Below are positions 27,058 to 35,912 of a stretch of 64,000 nucleotides of DNA, one piece after another. Every line of letters starts with the position of its first letter. Position 1 is the first letter of the stretch. Position numbers and translations under genes: made by a program. A model generated the notes under the pieces. The model made no database searches. It worked only from the letters and a program-made list of their open reading frames with translations, and had not been told where the DNA came from. This DNA is from Dysgonomonas sp. 25 (GTDB lineage Bacteria; Bacteroidota; Bacteroidia; Bacteroidales; Dysgonomonadaceae): positions 9,714-73,713 of the forward strand of contig NZ_QVMN01000005.1 of NCBI RefSeq assembly GCF_010501075.1, given 5' to 3'.

Positions 27058-28107
27058 TTGCTCCAGATACCTGTCCACTAAACGCGATATAGCATACTTT
27101 TCCAAGTCGGCAGTTTTTACTTGTAGGTAATCACCTTGTAATTCATTCTCTATTTCGATGGAGTAGAAGGTCGCATATATTGTTTGATGCGAAAGGATAT
27201 GCTTCGCCTGAAAAGCCGGTTTTATAGTGACCTTTCCCGCTCGAGCAAATATTTCACGAAAGCGGCTATCCTGTTGCAGTTCGTCGATGGAAAGCTGATT
27301 TTCCGATTCAACCAAACCCAATTCGTACAGGTTGTGCCAGATATCTTTCGCCGTTCGTTTGTGCAGGTATATATAATCTTTGTATCGTATATCCAGATAA
27401 TTGAAGTAGCGGTTTCTGGTCTTTACCTTACCTGCTTTCTTCGGATATTCTCCTATTTTCTGCTCGGCATAAGCCATACACATATCCGAAAGGGGGCATC
27501 GCCCGCAATCGGGGTTGGCAGGCGTACATTGCAAAGCGCCGAACTCCATTATCGCCTGATTGTATGTCCCGGGATTCTTCCGGTCTAATAGTTCATCTGC
27601 CAATTCAGCGAATTCGCGCTTGCCCTGTGGTGTATCTATCGGTGTAGCTATACCAAAGATACGCGAAAGCACTCGGTACACATTTCCGTCCACTACGGCA
27701 TAAGGCATATTATAGGCAAACGATGTAATGGCTGCCGCCGTATATTCGCCCACCCCTTTGAGCGAGAGCACATCTTTATATTCCGTCGGGAAAACACCTT
27801 TGTATTGCTCGGCAACGATTCGGGCGGTAGCGTGCAGATTGCGCGCACGGCTGTAGTAACCCAATCCCTGCCACAATTTCAATACTTCATCTTCGCTGGC
27901 AGCCGCCAAATCTGTTATCGTGGGGTAGTGCTGCACAAACCTGACAAAATAACTATATCCCTGATCGACGCGCGTTTGCTGCAAAATGATCTCCGACAGC
28001 CAGATAAGATATGGATCGGCAGTATCGCGCCACGGAAGGTCGCGCTTATGATCTTCGTACCACGAAATAAGCGTAGAAGCAAAACGATTATGGATATAGT
28101 TGCTCAT
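27052..28107 (-). CDS. mutY: A/G-specific adenine glycosylase
   Basis: 351 residues. It removes adenine mispaired with 8-oxoguanine. The catalytic Glu lies in LSEIILQQTRVDQGYSYF (near residue 38), the helix-hairpin-helix in LKGVGEYTAAAI and the catalytic Asp in VVDGNVYRVL. The iron-sulfur cluster ligands follow the C-x6-C-x2-C-x5-C pattern near residues 190-207 (CTPANPDCGRCPLSDMC). The C-terminal NUDIX-like 8-oxoG recognition domain is present. It is divergent from the HU gene. Confidence 0.96.
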   Translation of the reverse strand: MSNYIHNRFASTLISWYEDHKRDLPWRDTADPYLIWLSEIILQQTRVDQGYSYFVRFVQHYPTITDLAAASEDEVLKLWQGLGYYSRARNLHATARIVAEQYKGVFPTEYKDVLSLKGVGEYTAAAITSFAYNMPYAVVDGNVYRVLSRIFGIATPIDTPQGKREFAELADELLDRKNPGTYNQAIMEFGALQCTPANPDCGRCPLSDMCMAYAEQKIGEYPKKAGKVKTRNRYFNYLDIRYKDYIYLHKRTAKDIWHNLYELGLVESENQLSIDELQQDSRFREIFARAGKVTIKPAFQAKHILSHQTIYATFYSIEIENELQGDYLQVKTADLEKYAISRLVDRYLEQL

Positions 28108-28287
28108 GAAGTCCTATAAGGTAGTTAGTTGACGATGTCAAAGGTAGTGAAAATAGTTTTACGAGATTGTTAAGCGGGTGCGTCTTGGTAATTTGTAGCG
28201 GGAGAAACAGTCGGAAAAACCTCTTTCGGGCAGCTGCATAGCCTTGTAAAGCAATAATTACAAAGATTTTAAGTAAAAAAATGAACA

Positions 28288-28323
28288 TTTGTTTCCGAAG
28301 TGAATAAAAAAGCTATATATTTG
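28288..28323 (+). promoter_or_regulatory. Promoter of the HU gene
   Basis: TATATTTG at 28316-28323 followed by C is a perfect -7 box. TTTG at 28288-28291 is 24 bases upstream; TTTC at 28292-28295 gives a better 20-base spacer. Confidence 0.65.
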
Positions 28324-28369
28324 CAGTCCAAAAAATTAATTAAACAGAACTTAAAAAAATAGAAACAAA

Positions 28370-28645
28370 ATGACAAAAGCGGATATCGTTAATGAGATCT
28401 CGAAAACAACGGGCATAGACAAGGCCACAGTATTGAGAACAGTTGAAACTTTTATGGATGTCGTAAAAGATTCTTTGAGCAAAAATGAAAATGTATACCT
28501 TAGAGGATTCGGTAGCTTTATCGTGAAAACTCGCGCACAAAAGACTGCACGCAACATCTCTAAAAATACAACTATCATCATTCCGGCTCACAATATCCCG
28601 GCATTCAAACCGGCTAAAACTTTCGTTACTCAAGTAAGAAAGTAA
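28370..28645 (+). CDS. HU-family DNA-binding protein
   Basis: 91 residues, the normal HU/IHF length. Visible features are the N-terminal helices (MTKADIVNEISKTTGIDKA), the beta-arm region GFGSFIVKTRAQKTARN at about 48-64, and the C-terminal FKPAKTFVTQVRK. It bends and compacts DNA as a dimer in the nucleoid. The strong promoter and long A-rich leader suggest high expression. A gene for a tiny basic protein follows 53 bases downstream, probably in the same transcript. Confidence 0.95.
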   Translation: MTKADIVNEISKTTGIDKATVLRTVETFMDVVKDSLSKNENVYLRGFGSFIVKTRAQKTARNISKNTTIIIPAHNIPAFKPAKTFVTQVRK

Positions 28646-28698
28646 TTGACTGTTTTTAACGGATCCAATCGATTTTAAACAATATAAATCAAAATATT

Positions 28699-28791
28699 AT
28701 GCCAAGCGGAAAAAAAAGAAAAAGACATAAAATGTCTACACATAAACGTAAGAAAAGACTTAGAAAAAATAGACACAAAAAGAAAAAATAA
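28699..28791 (+). CDS. 30-residue Lys/Arg-rich AURKAIP1/COX24-like ribosome-associated protein
   Basis: The frame runs MPSGKKRKRHKM...KKK, 30 residues with about two thirds Lys, Arg or His. It matches the short Bacteroidota proteins annotated as AURKAIP1/COX24-domain proteins, relatives of mitochondrial mS38 and actinobacterial bS22, which sit in the small ribosomal subunit. That role is inferred from the family. It lies between HU and rng, both nucleic-acid functions, and is too short for routine gene callers. The A-rich leader lacks an SD, as usual here. Confidence 0.8.
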   Translation: MPSGKKRKRHKMSTHKRKKRLRKNRHKKKK

Positions 28792-28891
28792 GTAACGTCT
28801 GTTTTTTCCGGGAATGAAAAAGTATGAGAACAAACTTATAAAATTTCTTTTTTTGATATTTTAGGGTTTGTTCTTACTGTTTTTTGGAAGG

Positions 28892-28913
28892 AAAGGATAT
28901 TTATTTATCCTTT
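28892..28913 (+). promoter_or_regulatory. Hairpin in the rng leader
   Basis: AAAGGATA and TATCCTTT form a perfect 8-bp stem with a 6-base loop, 42 bases before the rng start. AGAACAAAC near 28826 and GTTTGTTCT near 28866 form a second, wider inverted repeat. E. coli rne controls itself through its leader; a similar role here is only a guess. Confidence 0.5.
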
Positions 28914-28954
28914 GCCACAATGCTCTTTGAAAAATTTATTTAATACATAATGTT

Positions 28955-30532
28955 ATGAATAGCGAACTAATTGTCAATGTTCAGCCCGACGAAGTGTCGA
29001 TAGCTGTGCTTGCCGACCGCAAACTAGTCGAATTGCAACGCGAAGGCCGGGACGTTTCGTACGCGGTGGGCAACATTTATGCCGGTAAGGTCAAAAAACT
29101 GATGCCGGGACTGAATGCTGCATTCGTAGACATAGGATACAAAAAGGACGCATTTCTTCATTATTTGGATCTCGGACCACAATACAAGTCGGTAGACAAA
29201 TTTTACAAACAAGCCTTAGCCGACAAAAAGAAGTTTCCGAATATCTCCAAAATGGCGCTCGAACCCGATATCGAAAAGAATGGTTCGATCAGCGACGTAC
29301 TCAAAGTGGGGCAGGAGATATTGGTGCAGGTAGCTAAAGAGCCTATTTCGACCAAAGGGCCGCGCCTGACATCCGAACTTTCTTTTGCCGGACGATTTCT
29401 TGTACTTATTCCATTTAACGACAAAGTATCGGTATCACAAAAAATTAAATCCAGAGAAGAACGTATCAGGCTGAAACAGCTGATACAGAGTATTAAACCT
29501 AAAAACTTCGGCGTGATTGTACGTACTGTTGCCGAAGGAAAAAAGGTGATAGAACTGGATACTGAACTGAAAGCCTTAGTGAAACGATGGGATGATAATA
29601 TGCCCAAGATACAAAAGGTGAACAAGCTTCCAACGCTTGTGTATGAAGAGACAGGAAGGGTGGTAGCCCTGCTGAGGGATATATTCAGTCCTTCGTTTCA
29701 AGCGATACACGTCAACGATAAGGAGACGATGGAACAGATCAAAGATTACATTACCATCATCGCGCCGGAGAAGCGGAATGTTGTGAAACTCTACAGCGGT
29801 GATATTTCTATCTTTGATAATTTCGGAATAACCAAACAGACGAAAGCACTCTTCGGAAGAACAGTAACTTTCCGTAATGGGGCTTACCTTATCATTGAAC
29901 ACACCGAGGCTTTGCATGTAATTGATGTGAATAGTGGAAACCGTTCGAAAAATCCCGAAGCAGGACAGGAAAACAATGCCTTCGAGGTGAATTGTGCTGC
30001 TGCCGACGAGATTGCCCGCCAGCTAAGATTGAGAGATATGGGGGGGATTATTGTTATCGACTTTATCGACATGACCAAAAACGAGCATCGCGCCGCCCTG
30101 CTGACCAAAATGCAGGAGGCAATGACCGAAGACCGGGCAAAACATAATATTTTGCCGCTGAGTAAATTCGGATTGATGCAGATTACGCGTCAACGTGTCC
30201 GTCCCGAAATGGAAATCTCGACAACGGAAACTTGTCCGACATGCTTTGGCAAGGGAGAAATGAGACCATCTATTTTGTTTACCGATTCCTTACGGTCGAA
30301 GATAAGCTATCTGGTAAACGATCTGAAAGTGAAGAAATTTACATTGCGCGTGCATCCTTATGTAGCAGCGTTTATCAATCAGGGAATCTTTTCGCTCAAA
30401 TTTAAATGGAGATGGCGTTATGGCCGTGGGGTAAAAATTGTCCCCGATCAAGGCTTGGCTTATCTCGAATATCATTTTTATGATGAGCAGGGAGAGGAAC
30501 TGGATATGAAACAAAAATACGAAGTGAAATAA
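28955..30532 (+). CDS. rng: Ribonuclease G (RNase E/G family)
   Basis: 525 residues, RNase G length rather than the longer RNase E. The S1 domain is near residues 35-130 (VGNIYAGKVKKLMPGLNAAF). The catalytic magnesium aspartates are in VIDVNSG (near 326) and IIVIDFIDM (near 370). A Zn-link CPTCFGKG at about 428-435 supports dimer formation. It cleaves single-stranded 5'-monophosphate RNA, maturing 16S rRNA and degrading mRNA. The gene ends in a strong terminator and follows the small basic ribosomal-type protein. Confidence 0.95.
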   Translation: MNSELIVNVQPDEVSIAVLADRKLVELQREGRDVSYAVGNIYAGKVKKLMPGLNAAFVDIGYKKDAFLHYLDLGPQYKSVDKFYKQALADKKKFPNISKMALEPDIEKNGSISDVLKVGQEILVQVAKEPISTKGPRLTSELSFAGRFLVLIPFNDKVSVSQKIKSREERIRLKQLIQSIKPKNFGVIVRTVAEGKKVIELDTELKALVKRWDDNMPKIQKVNKLPTLVYEETGRVVALLRDIFSPSFQAIHVNDKETMEQIKDYITIIAPEKRNVVKLYSGDISIFDNFGITKQTKALFGRTVTFRNGAYLIIEHTEALHVIDVNSGNRSKNPEAGQENNAFEVNCAAADEIARQLRLRDMGGIIVIDFIDMTKNEHRAALLTKMQEAMTEDRAKHNILPLSKFGLMQITRQRVRPEMEISTTETCPTCFGKGEMRPSILFTDSLRSKISYLVNDLKVKKFTLRVHPYVAAFINQGIFSLKFKWRWRYGRGVKIVPDQGLAYLEYHFYDEQGEELDMKQKYEVK

Positions 30533-30534
30533 TG

Positions 30535-30577
30535 AAAGCGGGAAATCTGAAAGGGTTTCCCGCTTTTGTTTTTTTAT
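30535..30577 (+). terminator. Rho-independent terminator of rng
   Basis: An 11-bp stem (AAAGCGGGAAA at 30535-30545 with its complement at 30556-30566), 10-base loop, followed by TGTTTTTTT. It also faces the convergent lipoprotein gene. Confidence 0.9.
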
Positions 30578-30604
30578 GGTGGTGATATGCAATATCAAGA
30601 TATA

Positions 30605-31117
30605 TTATCTTTGTAGCTCTTGATAATATCTCATTCTTTCAGTAATCTTAAGTATACTATCATTTTTGGCAATTACACTTATACTATCTAAGCATAATAT
30701 AGAGGGTTCTCCACTTGGCATTTCAAATTGCAAAGAGTTAGATGTGTCATCTATCTCAATTAAAAAACTGCCCGTGTTACCGGTAGATTTGATATCCGGA
30801 TTTGAGTGATGGTAGTTCAATAGATATTTCTTTATTTCCATATATAATGAATCATCTATAAATGCTATATTTTGAGGTCTGTAACCAATGCCATTTACAA
30901 AAAGAGCATATATTGAAAAAAGCTCATAATCTTTATATTTCAGATAGGTTGTATCATTATTGGTTGCAATAATAAAAGGGTCGATTGGTTTATCCTGTTC
31001 CCCAATATGTAAAAAAACAATATGCCCAGCGCATTCTTCATCCGAGATAGCAGTATTATGACCACCACAAGAGGATAAAAAGAACAGGATAATAATTACA
31101 GGTATCAGTGCTTTCAT
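30605..31117 (-). CDS. Hypothetical lipoprotein, 170 residues
   Basis: A short signal peptide ends in the lipobox LSSC (Cys17), followed by GGHNTA. The rest has no recognisable domain. It is AT-rich relative to the upstream gene. It starts 4 bases after the stop of the zinc-ribbon protein gene and is almost certainly translated from the same message. Function unknown. Confidence 0.75.
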   Translation of the reverse strand: MKALIPVIIILFFLSSCGGHNTAISDEECAGHIVFLHIGEQDKPIDPFIIATNNDTTYLKYKDYELFSIYALFVNGIGYRPQNIAFIDDSLYMEIKKYLLNYHHSNPDIKSTGNTGSFLIEIDDTSNSLQFEMPSGEPSILCLDSISVIAKNDSILKITERMRYYQELQR

Positions 31118-31121
31118 CTTT

Positions 31122-32135
31122 TTATTTTTTATCTACCGCCAGCAATTTCAGATTCTTATCCAATACGATAGAGAGGTTGAATTTTACAGTCTCTTGTTTC
31201 TTTTTGCGGTCTTTGTAAACGATTTTCTTGCTTACGGCGATGTCTATAGCGTAAGCTCCGCTGCTGTCTTTGGTCACTTTCGCCGAAGCAGTCTGAGGCG
31301 TATACGTTACCGTCTTGATGCCGTTCTTGTTGATAGTATTTCTCAAATCTTCGGTAACGAACATCGGGGTTTTATCCTTTTGTCCCAGATAGTCGACTTT
31401 GGCGTTCATCAACGTCCGCGATTTGGTATATTGGTATGTCGACAGCAATTTTGCCAGCTCGTTGATGCGCGACCGTACCCGGGTTAACTCATTGCCCGAT
31501 ACGGTTTTTATCTTCTCTGCCTTCTTCGATTCTTCGAGCGCCTTTTCTTCGAGTGCTTTGTTGGCAGCCACTTGGGCTAATGAGTCCAGACGGGCAGCTT
31601 CCTGTTCGGCAAGAGTTTTTAGTTCCACCATCTTGTCGGAGGCATTTTTAGCGTATAATCCCTGTGGGTATTCTTCCAGATATTTGACATACACATCCTG
31701 CGTATTTGTTTCGGCGCAGAGATTCCAGAAAGCCGTTTCTGCCTTCTTCCTTTCCCCAAGGCTCTTCTCCCGCTCCCAGAACATTCCCCCTGTAAATCCT
31801 GCAACAGCCAGCAATAGTGCCAGCAACGAAAAACAGACGTATAGCTTCTTATTCGACTTGGTTGGCGGAGTATCGAGGTATTCCTCATCGGAATCTTCTT
31901 TTTCCTCTGTTTCTTCTTCCGTAAGGCTTGTTGGCAAAGGCTCATCCTTTTCGGCTTCGGGCGAAGGGGTAGGCTCTTCTTCTTCGGGGGGCAATATCGG
32001 TTCGGACTGGCTTTCCGGCCGGGCTTCGTCATTGAAAAACAGTTGGTCATTTGCCAGTTGCCGGCAATCTCCACAGAATGTTTCGTCGTCTTTCAGGCTC
32101 TTACCGCAAAGCGGGCAAATTCTTGTCATATCCAT
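31122..32135 (-). CDS. Zinc-ribbon single-pass membrane protein
   Basis: 337 residues from the chosen ATG (MDMTRICPLCG); an upstream TTG adds 14 unlikely residues. A zinc ribbon (CPLCG...CGDC) spans about residues 7-24. An acidic Pro/Glu-rich linker follows to about 96, then a membrane segment (LYVCFSLLALLLAVAGFTGG), a charged coiled-coil region and a C-terminal beta-rich domain (SAKVTKDSSGAYAIDIAVSK). Orientation is probably ribbon inside, C-terminus in the periplasm. Similar layouts occur in poorly known Bacteroidota envelope proteins. It precedes a lipoprotein gene by 4 bases. Confidence 0.75.
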   Translation of the reverse strand: MDMTRICPLCGKSLKDDETFCGDCRQLANDQLFFNDEARPESQSEPILPPEEEEPTPSPEAEKDEPLPTSLTEEETEEKEDSDEEYLDTPPTKSNKKLYVCFSLLALLLAVAGFTGGMFWEREKSLGERKKAETAFWNLCAETNTQDVYVKYLEEYPQGLYAKNASDKMVELKTLAEQEAARLDSLAQVAANKALEEKALEESKKAEKIKTVSGNELTRVRSRINELAKLLSTYQYTKSRTLMNAKVDYLGQKDKTPMFVTEDLRNTINKNGIKTVTYTPQTASAKVTKDSSGAYAIDIAVSKKIVYKDRKKKQETVKFNLSIVLDKNLKLLAVDKK

Positions 32136-32288
32136 ATTGTTAAAACCCCTTTTTACAAAGATAGTTCTTTTAGGCAAAGAAAAAAACTGTATTAATTTTC
32201 ATGCACTTATGCTACGTATTTCGATAAATTTTACTAAACTTGTAGAAACCTATTTTTACAGGTCACGATTAGACAGAAGATTCAAGTT

Positions 32289-32693
32289 ATGAAAAAATCC
32301 GTATTATTTACCTCCATCTTGTTATGTTCGTTTTTGTTTTTCACACATTGCTCGACAAAATCTGCTGACCAGCAGTTGCTCGAAGCTATGCAGCGGGAAG
32401 CCGCTACCGTGAATGCGCAATGCCCTGTGGTAGACGGAAGCCTGATTCTCGACAGCTGTTCGGTATCGTCAGACAAAGCGTTCAATTACCACTATACGAT
32501 GACAGATACTTCGATAGCTTCCGACACGGCCGCAATAGCATCCGAAAACAAAAAGATTATGCTGGGCGTCATCAACAACAATCCGGCAATGAACGAATAC
32601 AAGCAATTGGGTGTTTCTTTTGTATACCGTTTCGGCGACAAGGCAGGAAATAATGTTTATAGTTTCCGCATAACTCCCGAAGATTATCAATAA
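32289..32693 (+). CDS. Hypothetical lipoprotein, 134 residues
   Basis: The signal sequence ends in FFTHC (Cys21). The mature domain of about 113 residues is small and soluble with no family I recognise. Two Cys (in NAQCPVV and LDSCSVSS) may form a disulfide. It precedes the YhcH-type gene by 30 bases and may be cotranscribed with it and glgB. Confidence 0.75.
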   Translation: MKKSVLFTSILLCSFLFFTHCSTKSADQQLLEAMQREAATVNAQCPVVDGSLILDSCSVSSDKAFNYHYTMTDTSIASDTAAIASENKKIMLGVINNNPAMNEYKQLGVSFVYRFGDKAGNNVYSFRITPEDYQ

Positions 32694-32723
32694 TTTTTTT
32701 AATCGTACTCAATAACAGATGTT

Positions 32724-33170
32724 ATGATAATAGACAGCTTAAAAAATACAAAACCATACGAACATATTCATCCGCTCATCAAGAAAGCGTTTGACTATAT
32801 CAAATCCGTAGATTTTTCTATTACTCCCGTCGGGCGTATCGAACTCGAAGGCGACCGCTTGTATATCATGGTGAGCGACAGCGACCTGAAAACGGAAACG
32901 GAAGCCAAACTCGAAGTGCACAACGAATATATCGACATCCAGATACCGGTGAGCAAGCCCGAACGTTTCGGGTGGTCTTCGCGGGCAGCGTTGACCGAGC
33001 CGATAGGCGCATTCGATACGAATAAGGATATTCTCTTTTTCGAGGATAAGCCCGAAAGCTATATTACCGTATCTCCGGGGAAATTCCTCATCTTCTTTAC
33101 AGGCGATGCACACGCGCCCTGTATCGGTACGGGCAGCATCCGCAAGGCTGTTGTCAAAATAAAATTATAA
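32724..33170 (+). CDS. YhcH/YjgK/YiaL (EbgC-type) family protein
   Basis: 148 residues matching the cupin-like YhcH/YjgK/YiaL family: MIIDSLKN at the start, EVHNEYIDIQIPVS near residues 66-79, and FLIFFTGDAHAPCIGTGSIRKAVVKIK at the end. Family members are linked to sialic acid, 2,3-diketogulonate or beta-galactoside metabolism as putative anomerases or accessory subunits; the sugar here is unknown. It lies 21 bases upstream of glgB, which hints at a carbohydrate role. Confidence 0.88.
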   Translation: MIIDSLKNTKPYEHIHPLIKKAFDYIKSVDFSITPVGRIELEGDRLYIMVSDSDLKTETEAKLEVHNEYIDIQIPVSKPERFGWSSRAALTEPIGAFDTNKDILFFEDKPESYITVSPGKFLIFFTGDAHAPCIGTGSIRKAVVKIKL

Positions 33171-33191
33171 ACATTAACACCTTAATATCTC

Positions 33192-35198
33192 ATGCTGAAA
33201 CTGATAAAAAACGATCCCTGGCTCAAACCTTATGCCGAGGCAATAGAAGGACGACACAATTACGTGCTGAAAAAAGAAAACGATTTGACCGGGGACGGGA
33301 AAATCTCTCTCTCCGACTTTGCCGGCGGACACCTATACTTCGGGCTGCATAAGACGGCTAAGAACTGGGTTTTCCGCGAGTGGGCGCCTAATGCAACCGA
33401 GATATACCTGATTGGCGACTTCAACGGTTGGCAGCGCGACGAGAAGTTCCTGCTGAAACGTATCGAAAACGGACAATGGGAATTGAAACTTCCGCTGAAA
33501 GCCATTAAGCATGGCGACCTGTTCAAGATGTACGTCCGTTGGGATGGTGGCGAAGGCGAACGCATTCCGGCATGGGCAACCCGTGTGGTGCAGGACGATC
33601 AGACAAAGATATTCAGCGCGCAGGTATGGGATCCGGCAGAACCGTACCAATTCAAGAAAAGCAAATTCAAACCGAATGTAGATCCCCTGCTCATTTATGA
33701 GTGCCATATCGGTATGGCGACGGAAGAATACCGCGTGGGGACATATAACGAATTCCGGCAGAACGTTCTGCCCCGCATCAAAGAGGACGGCTACAATGCC
33801 ATTCAGATTATGGCGATACAAGAGCACCCGTATTACGGATCGTTCGGGTATCACGTATCCAGTTTCTTTGCGCCCTCTTCCCGCTATGGTACGCCCGACG
33901 AGCTGAAACAGCTTATCGATGAGGCTCACCAGCTGGGAATAGCCGTGATAATGGATATTGTACATTCGCATGCCGTGAAAAACGAAGTCGAAGGACTTGG
34001 ACGTTTAGATGGTTCGTACGACCTCTACTTCCATGGCGGCGAACGTCGCGAACATAAACTGTGGGATTCGCTCACATTCAACTATGGCAAAAATGAAGTA
34101 GTGCATTTCCTGCTCTCTAACTGTAAATATTGGATGGAAGAATTCCGCTTCGACGGATTCCGCTTCGACGGGGTAACTTCTATGCTCTATTACAGCCACG
34201 GTTTAGGGGATAATTTCACCGGCTACGACGACTATTACAACGGAAACGAAGACGACGATGCCATTGCCTATCTCACACTGGCTAACAAGCTGATTCACGA
34301 AGTCAATCCGCATGCCATCACCATTGCCGAGGAAGTAAGCGGCATGCCCGGACTGGCGGCTAAGATAAAAGACGGAGGCTATGGTTTCGACTACCGCATG
34401 GCCATGAATGTCCCCGATTATTGGATAAAGCTGATAAAGGAACGCAAAGACGAAGACTGGCATCCGACTGGCATTTTCTGGGAGCTGACCAACCGCCGCG
34501 AAGACGAAAAAACAATCTCTTATGCCGAGAGCCACGATCAGGCATTGGTAGGAGATAAGACGATTATTTTCCGCTTGATAGACGCCGATATGTATTGGTT
34601 TATGTCACGTTTGGGCGAAAGCTCCTATTCGGTGGATAGAGGTATCGCTTTGCACAAAATGATTCGCTTGATTACGCTGACAACGATAAACGGCGGCTAT
34701 CTGAACTTTATGGGAAATGAATTCGGGCATCCCGAATGGATTGATTTTCCGCGCGAAGGAAATGGCTGGTCGTACCAATATGCACGCCGCCAGTGGAATC
34801 TGGCCGATGACGAGAACCTTAAATACAAATATCTGGGCGATTTTGATAAGGCGATGATAAACCTTGTCAGCCATGTCCGAAAATTTCAGAAAACACCCGT
34901 TATACGCCTGTGGGATAAGGACGAAGATCAGGTCTTGTCTTATATGCGGGGCGATTACATCTTCGTATTCAATTTCAATCCGTGGCAATCGTTCTTCGAC
35001 TACGGCTTCCTCGCCCCCGAAGGGAAGTATGAAGTGGTGTTGAATACCGATAACAGTGCCTTCGGAGGAAATAGCCTGTCGGACGATAGCATCCCGCATT
35101 TTACCCATTACGACGGATTGTACCACAAAGATGGCAAAGGCTGGCTCAAATTGTACCTTCCTGCCCGCACGGCTTTTGTGTTGAAGAAAGTGGAGTAA
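33192..35198 (+). CDS. glgB: 1,4-alpha-glucan branching enzyme
   Basis: 668 residues. An N-terminal CBM48 domain (about 50-150; WAPNATEIYLIGDFNGW) precedes the GH13 barrel. The catalytic nucleophile Asp is in FRFDGVTSM (near residue 325), the acid Glu in ITIAEEVSG and the third Asp in YAESHDQAL. The sequence looks closer to the eukaryote-like GH13_8 branching enzymes than to the E. coli type. It introduces alpha-1,6 branches in glycogen. No other glg gene adjoins. The next gene starts 4 bases later. Confidence 0.95.
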   Translation: MLKLIKNDPWLKPYAEAIEGRHNYVLKKENDLTGDGKISLSDFAGGHLYFGLHKTAKNWVFREWAPNATEIYLIGDFNGWQRDEKFLLKRIENGQWELKLPLKAIKHGDLFKMYVRWDGGEGERIPAWATRVVQDDQTKIFSAQVWDPAEPYQFKKSKFKPNVDPLLIYECHIGMATEEYRVGTYNEFRQNVLPRIKEDGYNAIQIMAIQEHPYYGSFGYHVSSFFAPSSRYGTPDELKQLIDEAHQLGIAVIMDIVHSHAVKNEVEGLGRLDGSYDLYFHGGERREHKLWDSLTFNYGKNEVVHFLLSNCKYWMEEFRFDGFRFDGVTSMLYYSHGLGDNFTGYDDYYNGNEDDDAIAYLTLANKLIHEVNPHAITIAEEVSGMPGLAAKIKDGGYGFDYRMAMNVPDYWIKLIKERKDEDWHPTGIFWELTNRREDEKTISYAESHDQALVGDKTIIFRLIDADMYWFMSRLGESSYSVDRGIALHKMIRLITLTTINGGYLNFMGNEFGHPEWIDFPREGNGWSYQYARRQWNLADDENLKYKYLGDFDKAMINLVSHVRKFQKTPVIRLWDKDEDQVLSYMRGDYIFVFNFNPWQSFFDYGFLAPEGKYEVVLNTDNSAFGGNSLSDDSIPHFTHYDGLYHKDGKGWLKLYLPARTAFVLKKVE

Positions 35199-35202
35199 AA
35201 AG

Positions 35203-35874
35203 ATGAAGTATATTTTCTTTTTGCCGATCATTATTTTGATTGTCTACCCTTTAATCGGGCTATGGCTTGTCAACTTAACTGAGCGTAAACCGAAGGCAAA
35301 AAAAAGATTACTTGTTGTGCTGTTTTCAGTCTCTTTTTTTGGTATAGCAGGTTTTCTGACGGGTATTTCTACAATATCACTTTTGGTTGACCTTTTATTC
35401 CTTTCGGCTTTATATATGGTCATTCCCGTATTATTGTGGAAAATATCATATTCCAAAAAGAAGTGGCTGGGGATATTGGGCATTCTAAGCTTTGTCGGGT
35501 TCTATATCGTTTCTTTCTTTGTCGGCTTTGTCGCCCTTATTGCAATGGTAGCAGGGAATTATATTCCCGACCTGGACAGAAAAATAAATGGTGGGTATTC
35601 ATATAAAGAAACTCATTTAGGAGCAGCCGTTTCCAATTATCGGGGCAGGCGTATAGAGATTTATAAGACAATCCCCTTTCTGCCATTTCTGGAGAGAAAG
35701 GTTGCAGAGAAAGAATATTATACTAATTCTTCTTTTTCAGATAGTTTTCCTTTGTCTGAAGATATGATAATAGAATATGATGCCCGGAGAGAAGAATTTC
35801 ATCTATCGGTATCTCCGGAAGATAAAGAATCGGAATATTCGAACTGGAAGGATACGATTCCTTTACATAAATAG
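35203..35874 (+). CDS. Hypothetical membrane protein, tandem paralogue 1
   Basis: 223 residues. Four hydrophobic segments lie in the first 115 residues, then a soluble tail of about 105 residues containing SYKETHLG, RIEIYKTIPFLPFLERKVAEKEYY and an acidic end. The next gene encodes a protein of equal length with the same layout and the same IYKTIP.LP.LE.K.AE motif. No family recognised. It starts 4 bases after glgB but is more AT-rich, suggesting a separate origin. Confidence 0.7.
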   Translation: MKYIFFLPIIILIVYPLIGLWLVNLTERKPKAKKRLLVVLFSVSFFGIAGFLTGISTISLLVDLLFLSALYMVIPVLLWKISYSKKKWLGILGILSFVGFYIVSFFVGFVALIAMVAGNYIPDLDRKINGGYSYKETHLGAAVSNYRGRRIEIYKTIPFLPFLERKVAEKEYYTNSSFSDSFPLSEDMIIEYDARREEFHLSVSPEDKESEYSNWKDTIPLHK

Positions 35875-35912
35875 TATTTGACCTTTTCAGGGACATCAAA
35901 ATAAATAGAAAT

